64,000 nucleotides of DNA from Bacteroidia bacterium (GCA_030430575.1 JAUIKF010000011.1:1-64000), one strand, 5' to 3'. Counted from the first letter of the stretch, positions 24,923 to 33,792 are shown. The notes: a model not told the origin generated them from the sequence alone. Program-made: numbers and translations.

Positions 24923-25240
24923 ATGAGTCAATTTTCAATTACAGTAACAGATACTGACGGTTCTACTCGAACGATTTCTATCCCCTCCAATCCCAAAGAA
25001 AGCCTCATGCAAGTCCTCAATAAGCAGTCGTTTGACGTGCCAGGGTCATGTGGTGGCATTGCCAGTTGTGGGACCTGCCATATAGCTATTTTGGAAGGCA
25101 AAGTGTCCACAGAAATGTCGGAGGATGAAGATTGGATGCTTGACGATTTGGATAATCGAGAGGAAAATAGCCGTCTATCTTGTCAGATTCCAACCGTGGC
25201 CGATTTAGATGGATTGAAGATCAAAGTTATCGGAGAATAG
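24923..25240 (+). CDS. 2Fe-2S ferredoxin, adrenodoxin type
   Basis: The 105-residue electron carrier has cluster Cys residues in PGSCGGIASCGTCHIAI (C-x5-C-x2-C) and the fourth in SRLSCQIP. The acidic stretch TEMSEDEDWMLDD after the third Cys fits the adrenodoxin group, which serves Fe-S assembly or hydroxylases. It appears monocistronic; TACCTTTG at 24881-24888 is a good -7 box. Confidence 0.92.
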   Translation: MSQFSITVTDTDGSTRTISIPSNPKESLMQVLNKQSFDVPGSCGGIASCGTCHIAILEGKVSTEMSEDEDWMLDDLDNREENSRLSCQIPTVADLDGLKIKVIGE

Positions 25241-25429
25241 GTTTTAGCACACATTTTGTGCAAAATATTAGTACATTTACCGTAAGAGGAAGTTAAACGT
25301 GTAATTTTTTGAAATAACATATAACTGAAATCAGTTCTATTTTCATGCTCAATTACCCTTATTAACCTCCTTTTACTCCACACTTTACCCTAGCTTTCAT
25401 CACGTAAACCATCAAAATATCTTTTTGCC

Positions 25430-26986
25430 ATGATTTGGAAGATATGTAAGAAATCCGTCTTTGTTGTATTACTTTTAGTATTTACAACGTCCCTCTCGCA
25501 AGCCAATATTACCGATATTCCCTTTTTTCAAGGAACTTTGGCTCAATTAGAAGCCCAAGCTCAGCACAGCAGAACGCCTTATTTCATCTACTTTTATGTT
25601 TCAGAATGCGATGAGTGTAGAAGAATGCAAAAGGAGACCTTTAATTATGGCCCATTGGCTAGTTTTGTAGAGAAAAATTTCCTAGCCTATCAGGTAGATG
25701 GCCTAGGTTCTAGTACAGGGAGAGCGATCAGGCATCGCTATAATGTAAAGAAAATGCCTACCTTGATCGTATTGGGACCCGAGAACCCCAATTCTTTCCG
25801 CCACCGCCAGGATGGATTCATCAGCGGCCCCCAAATGTTGAGCATTTTACAAAAAGCTGTCAAAGCGTCTGATCGCAATTTGAGCAATCGTGTGATCTCT
25901 ACGGTCTCTCAACCGAATACGACCCCCAGCGAGAGTGGTACGAGTGATGCCCCTTCCTGGGATAGCAATATTGTGAACAGGAATACCGATTCCAATTATC
26001 CCGACTACAATTCTTCTCCTTCCATTGTCAGTACCAATGGAGAACCCACCTCTCGTGGCAATCAGACGGGGATGCGCGAAAGCAATGCCTATCCCAATAG
26101 CAGTGACAAGCAAGCCTATATGGAGCGTTATTTCTCCAACCGAGGAGAAGCTCGGGCAGGGTACCGTGGCGGAAGTCAAGCGACTGCTGCTGCCACCTAT
26201 AATCCTGAAGATTATAATTATTCATTTATCGATGAGCAGCTTCAACCTGCTTACGAAGCCAGCAGTGGAAACTCGCAACCAGGATATCGTGCATCGACGA
26301 ATTCGAGTAGCGGACTCACACAGACTGATCCTTTTGGAAATTATTCTTGGGTCGATGATGCTGTTAGGACTGACCCCTCTATTCTTACCAGAAGCCAGTC
26401 CCAATCCAATGCCAGGTTCAATCCCCCACAAAATCCTCCTCAAAAAGTCCCTTCTTTCCTAGATCATATGAGTCAATCTTCTCATGCTTCTCATGGACAA
26501 AGAACAGCCTCTACAGGTAATCAAAACAGTTTGAATTTATCAAATCTGCCTAACGGCACGATGCTCTATCGCACCCAAGATGGAAGTTGGTCTGTCACGA
26601 AACCAAGTAATACAGCTTCCGCTAGTTCAGCAGGTCAACGTACACGTGGACAAGAAGCCCCAGCCCAACCAAAGGTGGTAACCCGCGAAGTGAGTCGTTC
26701 CGTTCCAGGCTTAAGCAATTATAGCCCTAAAGACATTGTTAACAACACCTTTAGCCTTGTCATAGGAAGCTTTAGCAGCCTAGGAGAGTTAAAAACTGAA
26801 ATTGCAGAATTTAAGCAACACAATAATTCACGTCTGTGGGTCTATAGCGAAAAGATTAATAATCGCCGCTTCTTCAAGCTTGCTATGGGTGAGTATGGAG
26901 GTGAGCAAGAAGCAGTCTCTGATGCTATCAGAATGGGTGCTTCCTGGGATGCAATCGAAGTAGTGAATCTCGCGAAGCTGAATTAA
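25430..26986 (+). CDS. Exported thioredoxin-fold protein fused to a C-terminal SPOR-like domain
   Basis: The 518-residue product has a signal peptide (1-25), a thioredoxin-like domain (about 28-145) with the active pair CDEC at 60-63 and the cis-Pro in KKMPTLIVLG, a long Ser/Asn/Gln/Gly-rich low-complexity linker (about 150-430) and a C-terminal region (about 440-515, NTFSLVIGSFSSLGELKTEI, NRRFFKLAMGEYGGEQEAV) that reads like a SPOR domain, which binds denuded peptidoglycan. This suggests an oxidoreductase tethered to the cell wall, perhaps at the septum. The pairing is unusual. A terminator follows at 27007. Confidence 0.78.
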   Translation: MIWKICKKSVFVVLLLVFTTSLSQANITDIPFFQGTLAQLEAQAQHSRTPYFIYFYVSECDECRRMQKETFNYGPLASFVEKNFLAYQVDGLGSSTGRAIRHRYNVKKMPTLIVLGPENPNSFRHRQDGFISGPQMLSILQKAVKASDRNLSNRVISTVSQPNTTPSESGTSDAPSWDSNIVNRNTDSNYPDYNSSPSIVSTNGEPTSRGNQTGMRESNAYPNSSDKQAYMERYFSNRGEARAGYRGGSQATAAATYNPEDYNYSFIDEQLQPAYEASSGNSQPGYRASTNSSSGLTQTDPFGNYSWVDDAVRTDPSILTRSQSQSNARFNPPQNPPQKVPSFLDHMSQSSHASHGQRTASTGNQNSLNLSNLPNGTMLYRTQDGSWSVTKPSNTASASSAGQRTRGQEAPAQPKVVTREVSRSVPGLSNYSPKDIVNNTFSLVIGSFSSLGELKTEIAEFKQHNNSRLWVYSEKINNRRFFKLAMGEYGGEQEAVSDAIRMGASWDAIEVVNLAKLN

Positions 26987-27006
26987 GATATCTCAGAATT
27001 TTCCTG

Positions 27007-27044
27007 AAAAAGTAGGGCTAGATGATTATCTAGCCCTACTTTTT
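27007..27044. terminator. Bidirectional terminator between convergent genes
   Basis: A 17-bp perfect stem (27007-27023 with 27028-27044) with loop GATT, and T runs on both strands (TTTTTTT on plus, TTTTT on minus). It serves the gene ending at 26986 and the one ending at 27045. Confidence 0.9.
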
Positions 27045-28262
27045 TTATTTGTCCTCCCAGAATCTATAGGTTGCTGTTTCTTCAAATATAGCTTCTAAAA
27101 GCACCTCTTCGATTTCAGCAAGCGTTTTACCGCGCCTACTGAGTACATGCTTGGCTACCGCTAGGGCTTTGGGCAATTGGTAAGTAGCCTGAGGTTCATG
27201 ACCTCCCCAGCTAAAAGAGGGGACAAACTTGGCAGGGAATCCCGCCCCAAAGATATTAGCTGATACACCTACCACTGTACCTGTATTGAACATCGTGTTG
27301 ATGCTTGTCTTGCTGTGGTCGCCCATCATGAGGCCACAATGTTGTGAGCCTGTGGGTTCATATTGACCTGTAGCATAGTTCCACAGTTTTACTTCCCCAT
27401 AATTACTTTTGAGGTTAGAGGTATTCGTGTCCGCTCCAAGGTTACACCAATGACCGATGACCGAATTACCAAGATATCCATCGTGAGATTTATTACTGTA
27501 TCCCATGATGACAGAATTCCCTACTTCTCCCCCCACCTTTACATGAGGCCCAAAACTGGAGTCTCCGCGCAGTTTTGCCCCCATAGAAACCTTGGCATTC
27601 GTACCAAAAGCATGTGAACGCGCAATGATGGCCCCTTCTCCAAACCGGACATTGGGACCGATATAGATGGGACCATCTTCTGCATTGATGAGATTGCCGC
27701 GCATCTCGACCCCTTCTGAGACAAAGAGATTGTCTTTCCCATATACCTTCGTGAATGGATCGGTGATCGGGGCTGATTTTCGATCTGAGATGGCCAATTC
27801 AAAGTCAAAGGCGATAAGCTGGGCATTCAGCTGGAATAAATTGGGTAATTGTCGAATGGCATTGCCTTTCCAATCGATAGTGATTTTTGTCAACCCAGAT
27901 TCTTCTAGCAGATTTCCCTGATTGGTACCAGCCTTTGAGTTCCAATTAATTGACGATCGTACCAAAAGGATCTCCTCTCCAGCAATGACAAAACTTTCAG
28001 GGGCAATTTCTTGGATAGCAGCGATTAGGAAGTCGTCTGGAATGCATTTCCCATTGATCCAGATACTTTCTCCTGAAAGAATTGGAGCATTCCATACTTT
28101 TGCCAAAAATGGCTGGGCTACCCCTTTGACAGGCTCTTTGAGCACTTTCTCCCATCGTTCACGATTCGTGAAGATTCCCGCACGCAATTCGTATATGGGC
28201 CGTGTAAAGGTAAACGGCCGTAAATCCATATGGCTAATATCTTCAAAGACAAGGTATTGCAT
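27045..28262 (-). CDS. GlmU-like sugar nucleotidyltransferase with left-handed beta-helix
   Basis: The product has 405 residues from ATG 28262 (MQYLVFEDISHMDLRPFTFT), which matches the usual N terminus of this Bacteroidota family; the longer frame to 28322 is rejected. The N-terminal half is the NTP_transf_4-type domain (RPIYELRAGIFTNRERWE). The C-terminal half has hexapeptide repeats (VRFGEGAIIARSHAFGTNAK, SVIMGYSNKSHDGYLGNSVI) and GDHSKTSINTMFNTGTVVGV. These proteins resemble GlmU but lack the usual Rossmann pyrophosphorylase loop, so the exact reaction (acetylation or uridylylation of a sugar phosphate) is not certain. Confidence 0.88.
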   Translation of the reverse strand: MQYLVFEDISHMDLRPFTFTRPIYELRAGIFTNRERWEKVLKEPVKGVAQPFLAKVWNAPILSGESIWINGKCIPDDFLIAAIQEIAPESFVIAGEEILLVRSSINWNSKAGTNQGNLLEESGLTKITIDWKGNAIRQLPNLFQLNAQLIAFDFELAISDRKSAPITDPFTKVYGKDNLFVSEGVEMRGNLINAEDGPIYIGPNVRFGEGAIIARSHAFGTNAKVSMGAKLRGDSSFGPHVKVGGEVGNSVIMGYSNKSHDGYLGNSVIGHWCNLGADTNTSNLKSNYGEVKLWNYATGQYEPTGSQHCGLMMGDHSKTSINTMFNTGTVVGVSANIFGAGFPAKFVPSFSWGGHEPQATYQLPKALAVAKHVLSRRGKTLAEIEEVLLEAIFEETATYRFWEDK

Positions 28263-28320
28263 GGGGCGAATTTGGGAAAGGATTTTCTGAATCTTATTAG
28301 GGGAATCTAAGATCAATAAC

Positions 28321-28355
28321 AAAAATAGAGCAGTTCAAAAGAACTGCTCTATTTT
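28321..28355 (-). terminator. Intrinsic terminator of rpmE
   Basis: A 15-bp perfect stem (28322-28336 with 28341-28355) around AAAA; on the minus strand it is followed by a run of U. It stands 32 bases after the rpmE stop. Confidence 0.85.
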
Positions 28356-28386
28356 CTTAAAACATCTGCTGTAAAGCAAAAGATGT

Positions 28387-28635
28387 TTATGATTTCTTGC
28401 CATAACGACGGTAGAACTTGTCTACACGACCCGCGGTATCAATCAGTTTCTGCTTTCCTGTGAAGAAAGGATGTGAGTCACTTGAGATTTCAAGTTTCAC
28501 CAAAGGATACTCATTTCCATCTTCCCAAGTGATTTTGTCACCTGTTTTGATGGTGGAGCGGGTCTTAAAGGCAAAGTCGGTAGAGATGTCCTTGAAGATA
28601 ACTTCTCTATATTCTGGATGAATTCCTTCTTTCAT
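28387..28635 (-). CDS. rpmE: 50S ribosomal protein L31 type B
   Basis: The 82-residue L31 has [20 protein letters not shown] at the N terminus and [20 protein letters not shown] followed by FYRRYG near the end. The Cys pairs of zinc-binding L31 are absent, so it is the zinc-independent type (ykgM-like), the usual form in Bacteroidota. It is monocistronic with its own terminator. Confidence 0.95.
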   Translation of the reverse strand: MKEGIHPEYREVIFKDISTDFAFKTRSTIKTGDKITWEDGNEYPLVKLEISSDSHPFFTGKQKLIDTAGRVDKFYRRYGKKS

Positions 28636-28686
28636 GATTGTTCAAATTATTGTTTGGACCGCAAATATAAAAGCTTGAGAGGAAAT

Positions 28687-28746
28687 AACCAACGCTTGCG
28701 AGTCCATTTTCGCATGAACCAACGCTTGGTACCCCATTTTCGTTGG
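28687..28746 (+). repeat. 30-bp tandem duplication
   Basis: Two adjacent copies of a 30-base unit starting AACCAACGCTTG and containing CCATTTTCG (28687-28716, 28717-28746) lie between divergent genes. They differ at about seven positions. Confidence 0.5.
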
Positions 28747-28760
28747 GAAGGAAAGGCAAT

Positions 28761-28791
28761 TTTGAGAGAATACAAAGAAATAATACCTTTG
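28761..28791 (+). promoter_or_regulatory. Canonical promoter TTTG - 19 bp - TACCTTTG
   Basis: TTTG at 28761-28764 and TACCTTTG at 28784-28791 match both consensus boxes at ideal spacing. A start near 28797 gives a short leader to the ATG at 28813. Confidence 0.7.
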
Positions 28792-28812
28792 CCTTTAGGA
28801 TTGTCGTCTGCT

Positions 28813-29217
28813 ATGCACAAAACACACTACTTACTTCTTATTAGTTTTTGCTGTTTGCTTTTTGCTCAGCAAGCCCATGCGCAGTCTATGAACCTCAACC
28901 ACTTCATGGCCAAGTCTGAAGGGGCATCTGTCATTGTCAAATGGGAACTCCAAGATGAAGCAGGGGTGACGGAGTTTAAGCTTTATCGAAAAATAGATCA
29001 ATCAGGAGAGTATGAGCTTGTAGAGACCCTTCAAGCCAATGGTGCGCTCACTTATACGTTTATGGATGATGACATTTTCAAAAATGAGTCCAGCATCATC
29101 ACGTATGAGCTACATGTATTGCATAATGGGCAATACATCAAGTTTTATACAACCCTTTCCCATAACCCCACCGCTATCCAGCGTACCTGGGGGAGCATCA
29201 AGTCGATGTTTAAATAA
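28813..29217 (+). CDS. Small exported fibronectin-III-like protein
   Basis: The 134-residue product has a signal peptide (MHKTHYLLLISFCCLLFAQ, cleaved near AHAQ). The mature chain reads as one beta-sandwich: SVIVKWELQDEAGVTEFKLY, GEYELVETLQANG, YTFMDDDIFK and YELHVLHNGQY, close to fibronectin type III or similar domains seen just before T9SS tails, but there is no sorting domain. I start at ATG 28813, just after a canonical promoter; the frame upstream to 28618 covers the 30-bp duplication. Function unknown. Confidence 0.75.
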   Translation: MHKTHYLLLISFCCLLFAQQAHAQSMNLNHFMAKSEGASVIVKWELQDEAGVTEFKLYRKIDQSGEYELVETLQANGALTYTFMDDDIFKNESSIITYELHVLHNGQYIKFYTTLSHNPTAIQRTWGSIKSMFK

Positions 29218-29240
29218 AAAATCCTAAGAGGATTTTTTTT
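29216..29240. terminator. Intrinsic terminator after the FnIII-like gene
   Basis: AAAAAATCCT (29216-29225), loop AAG, AGGATTTTTT and further T to about 29241. It begins at the stop codon of the upstream gene. The arms are A/T rich, so it could also work on the minus strand for kdsB. Confidence 0.75.
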
Positions 29241-29304
29241 TTATAAGAGGCGATCTCAGATTTAGGGAATTATTTTCTGTGGTAATCTGCGTAAATCTGT
29301 GGTG

Positions 29305-30060
29305 TTATCTCTTTTCTTTTGCTTTTATTAATTCAATAACCATAACCAAATCCTCCGGGCTATCCACAGCCGGAGACTCGAACTCCGTCTTGCCTACCCG
29401 AATCGGGTACCCATTGGCGAGCCAGCGAAGCTGCTCTAGGGACTCTGTCTCTTCCAGATAGGAAGGCTTCATCTGGCTGACAGCCAGCAAAGCATTTCGC
29501 TCAAATCCATAGATACCTACATGCTTTAGGAAAACACCCTTTTTTATCCATTTATCCAACGCTTCTTTATCCCTTACATAAGGAATAGGCGCCCTACTGA
29601 AATACAGCGCATTTCCCTTATGGTCTAGCACCACCTTCACTGCATTCGGGCTTTGCAGAAAGGAAGCGCTCTGGATCGTTCTAGCAAGGGTTGCAATTTT
29701 TGCTTGGTCTGAACCATGTAGCAACGCCCCCAACTGATCTATCTGCCGAGGATCGATCAAGGGCTCATCCCCTTGGATATTCACATAATGGCTGAAATCA
29801 GGCCATTTCTCTGCAACCTCCCCTACCCTTTCTGTTCCTGAAAGATGGTCCGATCGTGTCATCACTACTTTTCCCCCAAACCTATTGACCGCCGACGCTA
29901 TTCGCTCATCATCCGTTGCGACCACCACATCCGCCAACGAATGGGCTTGCACACATCGCTCATAGACATGCTGGATCATGGGTTTACCCAAAATATCAAC
30001 CAAGGGCTTACCAGGGAATCGTGTAGAGGCATAGCGGGCAGGGATGACACCAAGAATCAT
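29305..30060 (-). CDS. kdsB: 3-deoxy-manno-octulosonate cytidylyltransferase
   Basis: The 251-residue cytoplasmic enzyme makes CMP-Kdo from CTP and Kdo for lipid A core synthesis. Seen: the nucleotide loop IPARYASTRFPGKPLVDILG, MIQHVYERC, VVVATDDERI, VMTRSDHLSGTERVGEVAEK, YVNIQGDEPLIDP and YGFERNALL. Length and motifs are normal. It is divergent from nadE with 41 bases between starts. Confidence 0.96.
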   Translation of the reverse strand: MILGVIPARYASTRFPGKPLVDILGKPMIQHVYERCVQAHSLADVVVATDDERIASAVNRFGGKVVMTRSDHLSGTERVGEVAEKWPDFSHYVNIQGDEPLIDPRQIDQLGALLHGSDQAKIATLARTIQSASFLQSPNAVKVVLDHKGNALYFSRAPIPYVRDKEALDKWIKKGVFLKHVGIYGFERNALLAVSQMKPSYLEETESLEQLRWLANGYPIRVGKTEFESPAVDSPEDLVMVIELIKAKEKR

Positions 30061-30101
30061 AGGGGATTGAGTTAATTGCTAATTTTTTGCTTATTTCAGA
30101 C

Positions 30102-32033
30102 ATGAAATACGTCAAACTCGCAGGCGCCTGCCTGAACCAGACGCCCTTGGATTTCAGGCACAATGTCGAAAATATTCTCCAGACCATCCAATCCGCCCAA
30201 AAAGAAGAAGTGAGTATTCTCTGCCTACCAGAACTCGCGATCAGCGGGTATGGATGTGAAGATGCTTTCTTCAGTGAAGATGTCCTCCAACGATCCCTTG
30301 AGGGCCTAAAACGCATCGCAGCAGCTGCGGCAGACATCACTGTTTCTGTGGGATTGCCGATGGTCTTTGAAAATTGTCTGTACAATTGCTCCTGTTTTAT
30401 CCACAACGGCCAGGTCATGGGCTTTGTGGCTAAACAAGAGTTGGCGGGAGATGGCATTTATTATGAACCGCGATGGTTCAAGCGTTGGCCAGAAGGCCTG
30501 GTGGTGGAGTACTTGTGGGAAGGAGAATCCTACCCCTTTGGGGATGTCCTGTTTGAAATCGATACGGTCCGTATAGGATTTGAGATTTGCGAAGACGCCT
30601 GGAACGGCGTCCGTCCCGCCCAACGTCACTACCGCCACAACGTCGATCTCATTCTCAACCCCAGCGCTTCTAATTTTGCGCTCGGCAAAACCAAAATACG
30701 GGAACTCCTCGTGACCGAGACTTCTCGGTCCTATAACTGTACCTACCTCTACAGCAACCTCCTCGGCAATGAATCTGGGCGCATCATCTATGATGGTGAA
30801 ATTCTCATCGCCCAGTGTGGGAACCTCCTGGCACGCAATAAGCGCTTCAGCTTTGAACCCTTCCAACTGCTCACAGCCGTCGTAGACCTCGATTTTGTCA
30901 ACTTACATCGAAAGAAATCCTTCAATTTTGAACCCGAGATTCCCCCTTTTCTGGTCCAAATAGCAGGCAAACTGCCCTTGGCAAGGCCACAATCGGAGGC
31001 CAATCTGGTGGAACCGATTGAGTCCAAATTCGAAGAATTCTATTTGGCAGAGACCTTAGCACTTTTCGATTATATGCGAAAGAGTTATAGCAAAGGCTTT
31101 GTCCTCTCTCTTTCGGGTGGCGCAGACTCCAGTTGCTGTGCGGTATTGATTGCAAAGACTTTTGACCGAGCTGAAGAAGAACTAGGTCGTGATCAGTTGT
31201 TGAAAATGCTTCAGTATGCCAATCTTTCGCCCGATGCTTCCATCTCTTCCCAATTGCTGACCTGCGTCTATCAAGCTACTGCGAATAGCGGCGATGCGAC
31301 CCTTGAGAGTGCGAGAGAGCTCGCCAATGGCCTCGGCGCTACTTTCCATCTCTGGGATGTAGAGGGCCTTCACAAGGGCTATAAAGCCTTAGCAGCCCAG
31401 GCTTTAGGGCGAGATCTTAGTTGGGAGCAGGACGATTTGAGTTTGCAAAATATTCAGGCCCGCCTTCGGGCACCCGGGATCTGGATGCTCGCCAATCTCA
31501 ATCGCGCCTTGCTAGTCACGACCAGCAATAGAAGTGAAGCTGCCGTAGGTTATGCCACCATGGATGGGGATACCGCAGGGGGATTGGCGCCTTTGGGGGG
31601 GATAGACAAGGCTACCCTAATAGAATGGCTACATTGGGCAGAAAAGGAATTGGATATTCCTTCTTTGAAGTACGTCAACTCTCTGACGCCCACGGCCGAG
31701 CTTCGCCCCTCTGACAATAAGCAAACAGATGAAACGGATTTGATGCCTTATCCCATTTTGGAAGCTATAGAAGAAAAGGCGATTGGGGAATATAAATCGC
31801 CTGTGGAGGTTTTCCATAGCTTGCAGGGGATAGTAGCTGATGAATTGCTTCGAAATTATATCCGAAAATTCTTCACATTGTGGAGCCGCAATCAGTGGAA
31901 GCGGGAACGCTATGCGCCTTCTTTTCATCTCGATGATAAGAATCTCGACCCTAAGACTTGGTGTCGGTTTCCTATTTTGAGCGGCGGATTTCGGGAAGGG
32001 TTGGCGGAATTGGAAGAATTATCGATTGATTGA
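30102..32033 (+). CDS. nadE: Glutamine-dependent NAD(+) synthase
   Basis: The 643-residue two-domain enzyme turns deamido-NAD into NAD using ammonia from glutamine. The N-terminal nitrilase-like amidase (about 1-290) carries the Glu-Lys-Cys triad in CLPELAISGYG, FVAKQELAGDGIYYEPRW and GFEICEDAWNG. The C-terminal synthetase (about 310-643) has the ATP pyrophosphatase loop LSLSGGADSSCCAVL, TTSNRSEAAVGYATMDGD and PTAELRP. I start at ATG 30102 (MKYVKLAGACLNQTPLDF); the TTG frame start at 30087 only adds five residues. Confidence 0.96.
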   Translation: MKYVKLAGACLNQTPLDFRHNVENILQTIQSAQKEEVSILCLPELAISGYGCEDAFFSEDVLQRSLEGLKRIAAAAADITVSVGLPMVFENCLYNCSCFIHNGQVMGFVAKQELAGDGIYYEPRWFKRWPEGLVVEYLWEGESYPFGDVLFEIDTVRIGFEICEDAWNGVRPAQRHYRHNVDLILNPSASNFALGKTKIRELLVTETSRSYNCTYLYSNLLGNESGRIIYDGEILIAQCGNLLARNKRFSFEPFQLLTAVVDLDFVNLHRKKSFNFEPEIPPFLVQIAGKLPLARPQSEANLVEPIESKFEEFYLAETLALFDYMRKSYSKGFVLSLSGGADSSCCAVLIAKTFDRAEEELGRDQLLKMLQYANLSPDASISSQLLTCVYQATANSGDATLESARELANGLGATFHLWDVEGLHKGYKALAAQALGRDLSWEQDDLSLQNIQARLRAPGIWMLANLNRALLVTTSNRSEAAVGYATMDGDTAGGLAPLGGIDKATLIEWLHWAEKELDIPSLKYVNSLTPTAELRPSDNKQTDETDLMPYPILEAIEEKAIGEYKSPVEVFHSLQGIVADELLRNYIRKFFTLWSRNQWKRERYAPSFHLDDKNLDPKTWCRFPILSGGFREGLAELEELSID

Positions 32034-32041
32034 TTATTATA

Positions 32042-32069
32042 GTAGAGGCGCGATTTATCGCGACTCTAC
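32042..32069. repeat. GTAGAG..CGCGAT hairpin element
   Basis: GTAGAG, CGCGAT, a TT loop, ATCGCG and CTCTAC give a 12-bp stem with one mismatch, nine bases after the nadE stop. The form is like an interspersed palindrome common in several phyla; no T run follows. Confidence 0.6.
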
Positions 32070-32093
32070 CATCAAAAATATTATTATTTCAAC

Positions 32094-33437
32094 ATGCGCA
32101 TCATCATTGCAGGAGCTGGGGAAGTCGGGTACCATTTGGCAAAAATGTTGGCAGATGAGGAGCACGATATCATTTTGATAGATCGCGCAGAATCTGCGTT
32201 GCAACGCGCATCGAACCACCTGGATGTCATCACGCTACGCGGCAGCTCTATTTCTATCCAATTGCTGGAAGAAGCACGCGTGGCTGACGCGGACTTGCTG
32301 ATAGCTGCTACTTCTTCTGAAGAAACCAATATTTCTACCGCAATCATCGCAAAGCACTTGGGCGTCAAACGGACGATCGCCCGCATTAGCAACCTGGAGT
32401 TTCAGATCGAGAAGGAGAAATTGGACCTCAATCAATTGGGAATAGATGCCATGGTCTTTCCTGAAGACCTTGCTGCCAAGGAGATCTCACGCCTCATCAA
32501 ACGCTCCGCACTTACCGACTCATTCGAGTTTGGAGGAGGGAAACTCACCCTTACGGGGGTCATTCTGGAAGAGGAGGCCCCTATTATCGACAAGACCATT
32601 GTAGAGGCGGTAAAGCTGGTTCAAGGGCTAAAATTCACTGTTGTGGCCATTCATCGCAATGGAGAAACGATAATCCCCAGAGGGGAAACTGTTTTCGAAG
32701 CAGGAGATCACGCCTATTTTATCAGTCACCCAGAGCGGCTGGGAGACATCATGAAACTCTCTGGCAAAACCAAAGTAGGCATCAAAAATATCATGATCCT
32801 TGGCGGAAGCCTCATCGCTCGGCTTTTTGCCCAAAAATCCCAACACAAATACAACCTCAAGCTCATTGAGATCGATCGCGAAAAGTGTTATGACTTAGCA
32901 GATGAACTCAAAGAGACCCTGGTCATCCATGGGGATGGTAGTGATGTGGAGCTATTAGAAGAAGAAGGCATTTCTGAAATGGATGCCTTTATCGCCGTCA
33001 CCGGCAATTCAGAAACGAATATCATTTCGAGTCTGGTGGCCAAGACCCATGGCGTCCAGCGCACCATCGCCCTGGTCGAAAACATTGCCTATATCAACCT
33101 TTCACAGAATATTGGCATTGATACCCTAATCAACAAAAAGCTGATCACGGTGAACAACATCTTCCGATATGTTCGGGAAGGAGAAGTAGCAGCCCTGACA
33201 AGTCTACATGGGATAGATTCCGAGGTGCTGGAATTTGTGGTAAAAAAAGACTCTAAGATCACTCAATCACCTATCAAAAACCTGGTCGGGTTTCCGAGAG
33301 AAGCTGTCATTGGAGGAATAATCCGTAAACAAAAAAGCTTTATCGCTAGTGGAAATATCCAAATCAAAGCAGATGACCATGTGGTGGTTTTTTCTGTTCC
33401 CAATTGCATCCATCAGGTTGAGAACTTTTTTAAATAA
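32094..33437 (+). CDS. trkA: Trk system potassium transporter subunit TrkA
   Basis: The 447-residue peripheral membrane protein gates a TrkH/KtrB-type K+ channel. It is a tandem of RCK units: TrkA-N (MRIIIAGAGEVGYHLAKML, with the acidic end of strand 2 in ILIDRAE), TrkA-C (about 140-225), TrkA-N (IMILGGSLIARLFAQ, ending LIEIDREKC) and TrkA-C (about 370-447). The second loop GGSLIA departs from GxGxxG. No trkH lies in the window. Confidence 0.94.
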   Translation: MRIIIAGAGEVGYHLAKMLADEEHDIILIDRAESALQRASNHLDVITLRGSSISIQLLEEARVADADLLIAATSSEETNISTAIIAKHLGVKRTIARISNLEFQIEKEKLDLNQLGIDAMVFPEDLAAKEISRLIKRSALTDSFEFGGGKLTLTGVILEEEAPIIDKTIVEAVKLVQGLKFTVVAIHRNGETIIPRGETVFEAGDHAYFISHPERLGDIMKLSGKTKVGIKNIMILGGSLIARLFAQKSQHKYNLKLIEIDREKCYDLADELKETLVIHGDGSDVELLEEEGISEMDAFIAVTGNSETNIISSLVAKTHGVQRTIALVENIAYINLSQNIGIDTLINKKLITVNNIFRYVREGEVAALTSLHGIDSEVLEFVVKKDSKITQSPIKNLVGFPREAVIGGIIRKQKSFIASGNIQIKADDHVVVFSVPNCIHQVENFFK

Positions 33438-33458
33438 ACCTGCAACCTTTGTCCCCTT

Positions 33459-33475
33459 TTGGCATCTTTAATGCA
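33459..33475 (+). promoter_or_regulatory. Candidate sigma-54 promoter
   Basis: TTGGCATCTTTAATGCA has GG (33461-33462) and GC (33473-33474) exactly ten bases apart, with TGGCA and TGCA matching the -24/-12 consensus. It lies 22 bases after the trkA stop and points into a gap without a gene that ends in a terminator at 33733. Confidence 0.4.
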
Positions 33476-33485
33476 CGCTAAACAA

Positions 33486-33733
33486 AAGGAGATATCATTT
33501 AGTTGGTAAGCCTTTCGATAAAAAATAAGTCTTAACAATTATTTAACTTTTATTCCAACACTTTCACACAAGTGTTCCGTATAGCATAGTAGTTTGAGGA
33601 ATTATTGATGTATTGATTAAAATAATTACTAATTCTTTACCCTACTTTTTCATTCATATTGACAAAAAAATTTCATGTAAATACTCAGCTTTTGGTTTGA
33701 TGAAGCTCGCCACCACGGCGAGCTTTTCTTTTT
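33486..33733 (+). ncRNA. Putative small RNA after trkA
   Basis: No reading frame of useful length exists here. A candidate sigma-54 promoter stands upstream and a strong intrinsic terminator ends the stretch, so a transcript of about 250 bases is predicted. AACACTTTCACACAAGTGTT (about 33557-33576) can fold. It could instead be the long 3' end of the trkA mRNA. No known family recognised. Confidence 0.3.
33705..33733 (+). terminator. Intrinsic terminator
   Basis: GCTCGCC (33705-33711), loop ACCAC, GGCGAGC (33717-33723), then TTTTCTTTTT. Nearest coding gene upstream is trkA, which stops about 270 bases earlier. Confidence 0.85.
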
Positions 33734-33786
33734 AAAAGACCTCGGAGGATTTAACCAGAATTGTGGCTAATCCTCCGAGGTCTTTT
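33734..33786. repeat. CCTCGGAGG inverted element, copy 1
   Basis: Arms of 18 bases, AAAAGACCTCGGAGGATT (33734-33751) and its complement (33769-33786), with a 17-base loop. Same family as 46963, 52166 and 63814. Confidence 0.7.
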
Positions 33787-33792
33787 CCCATC

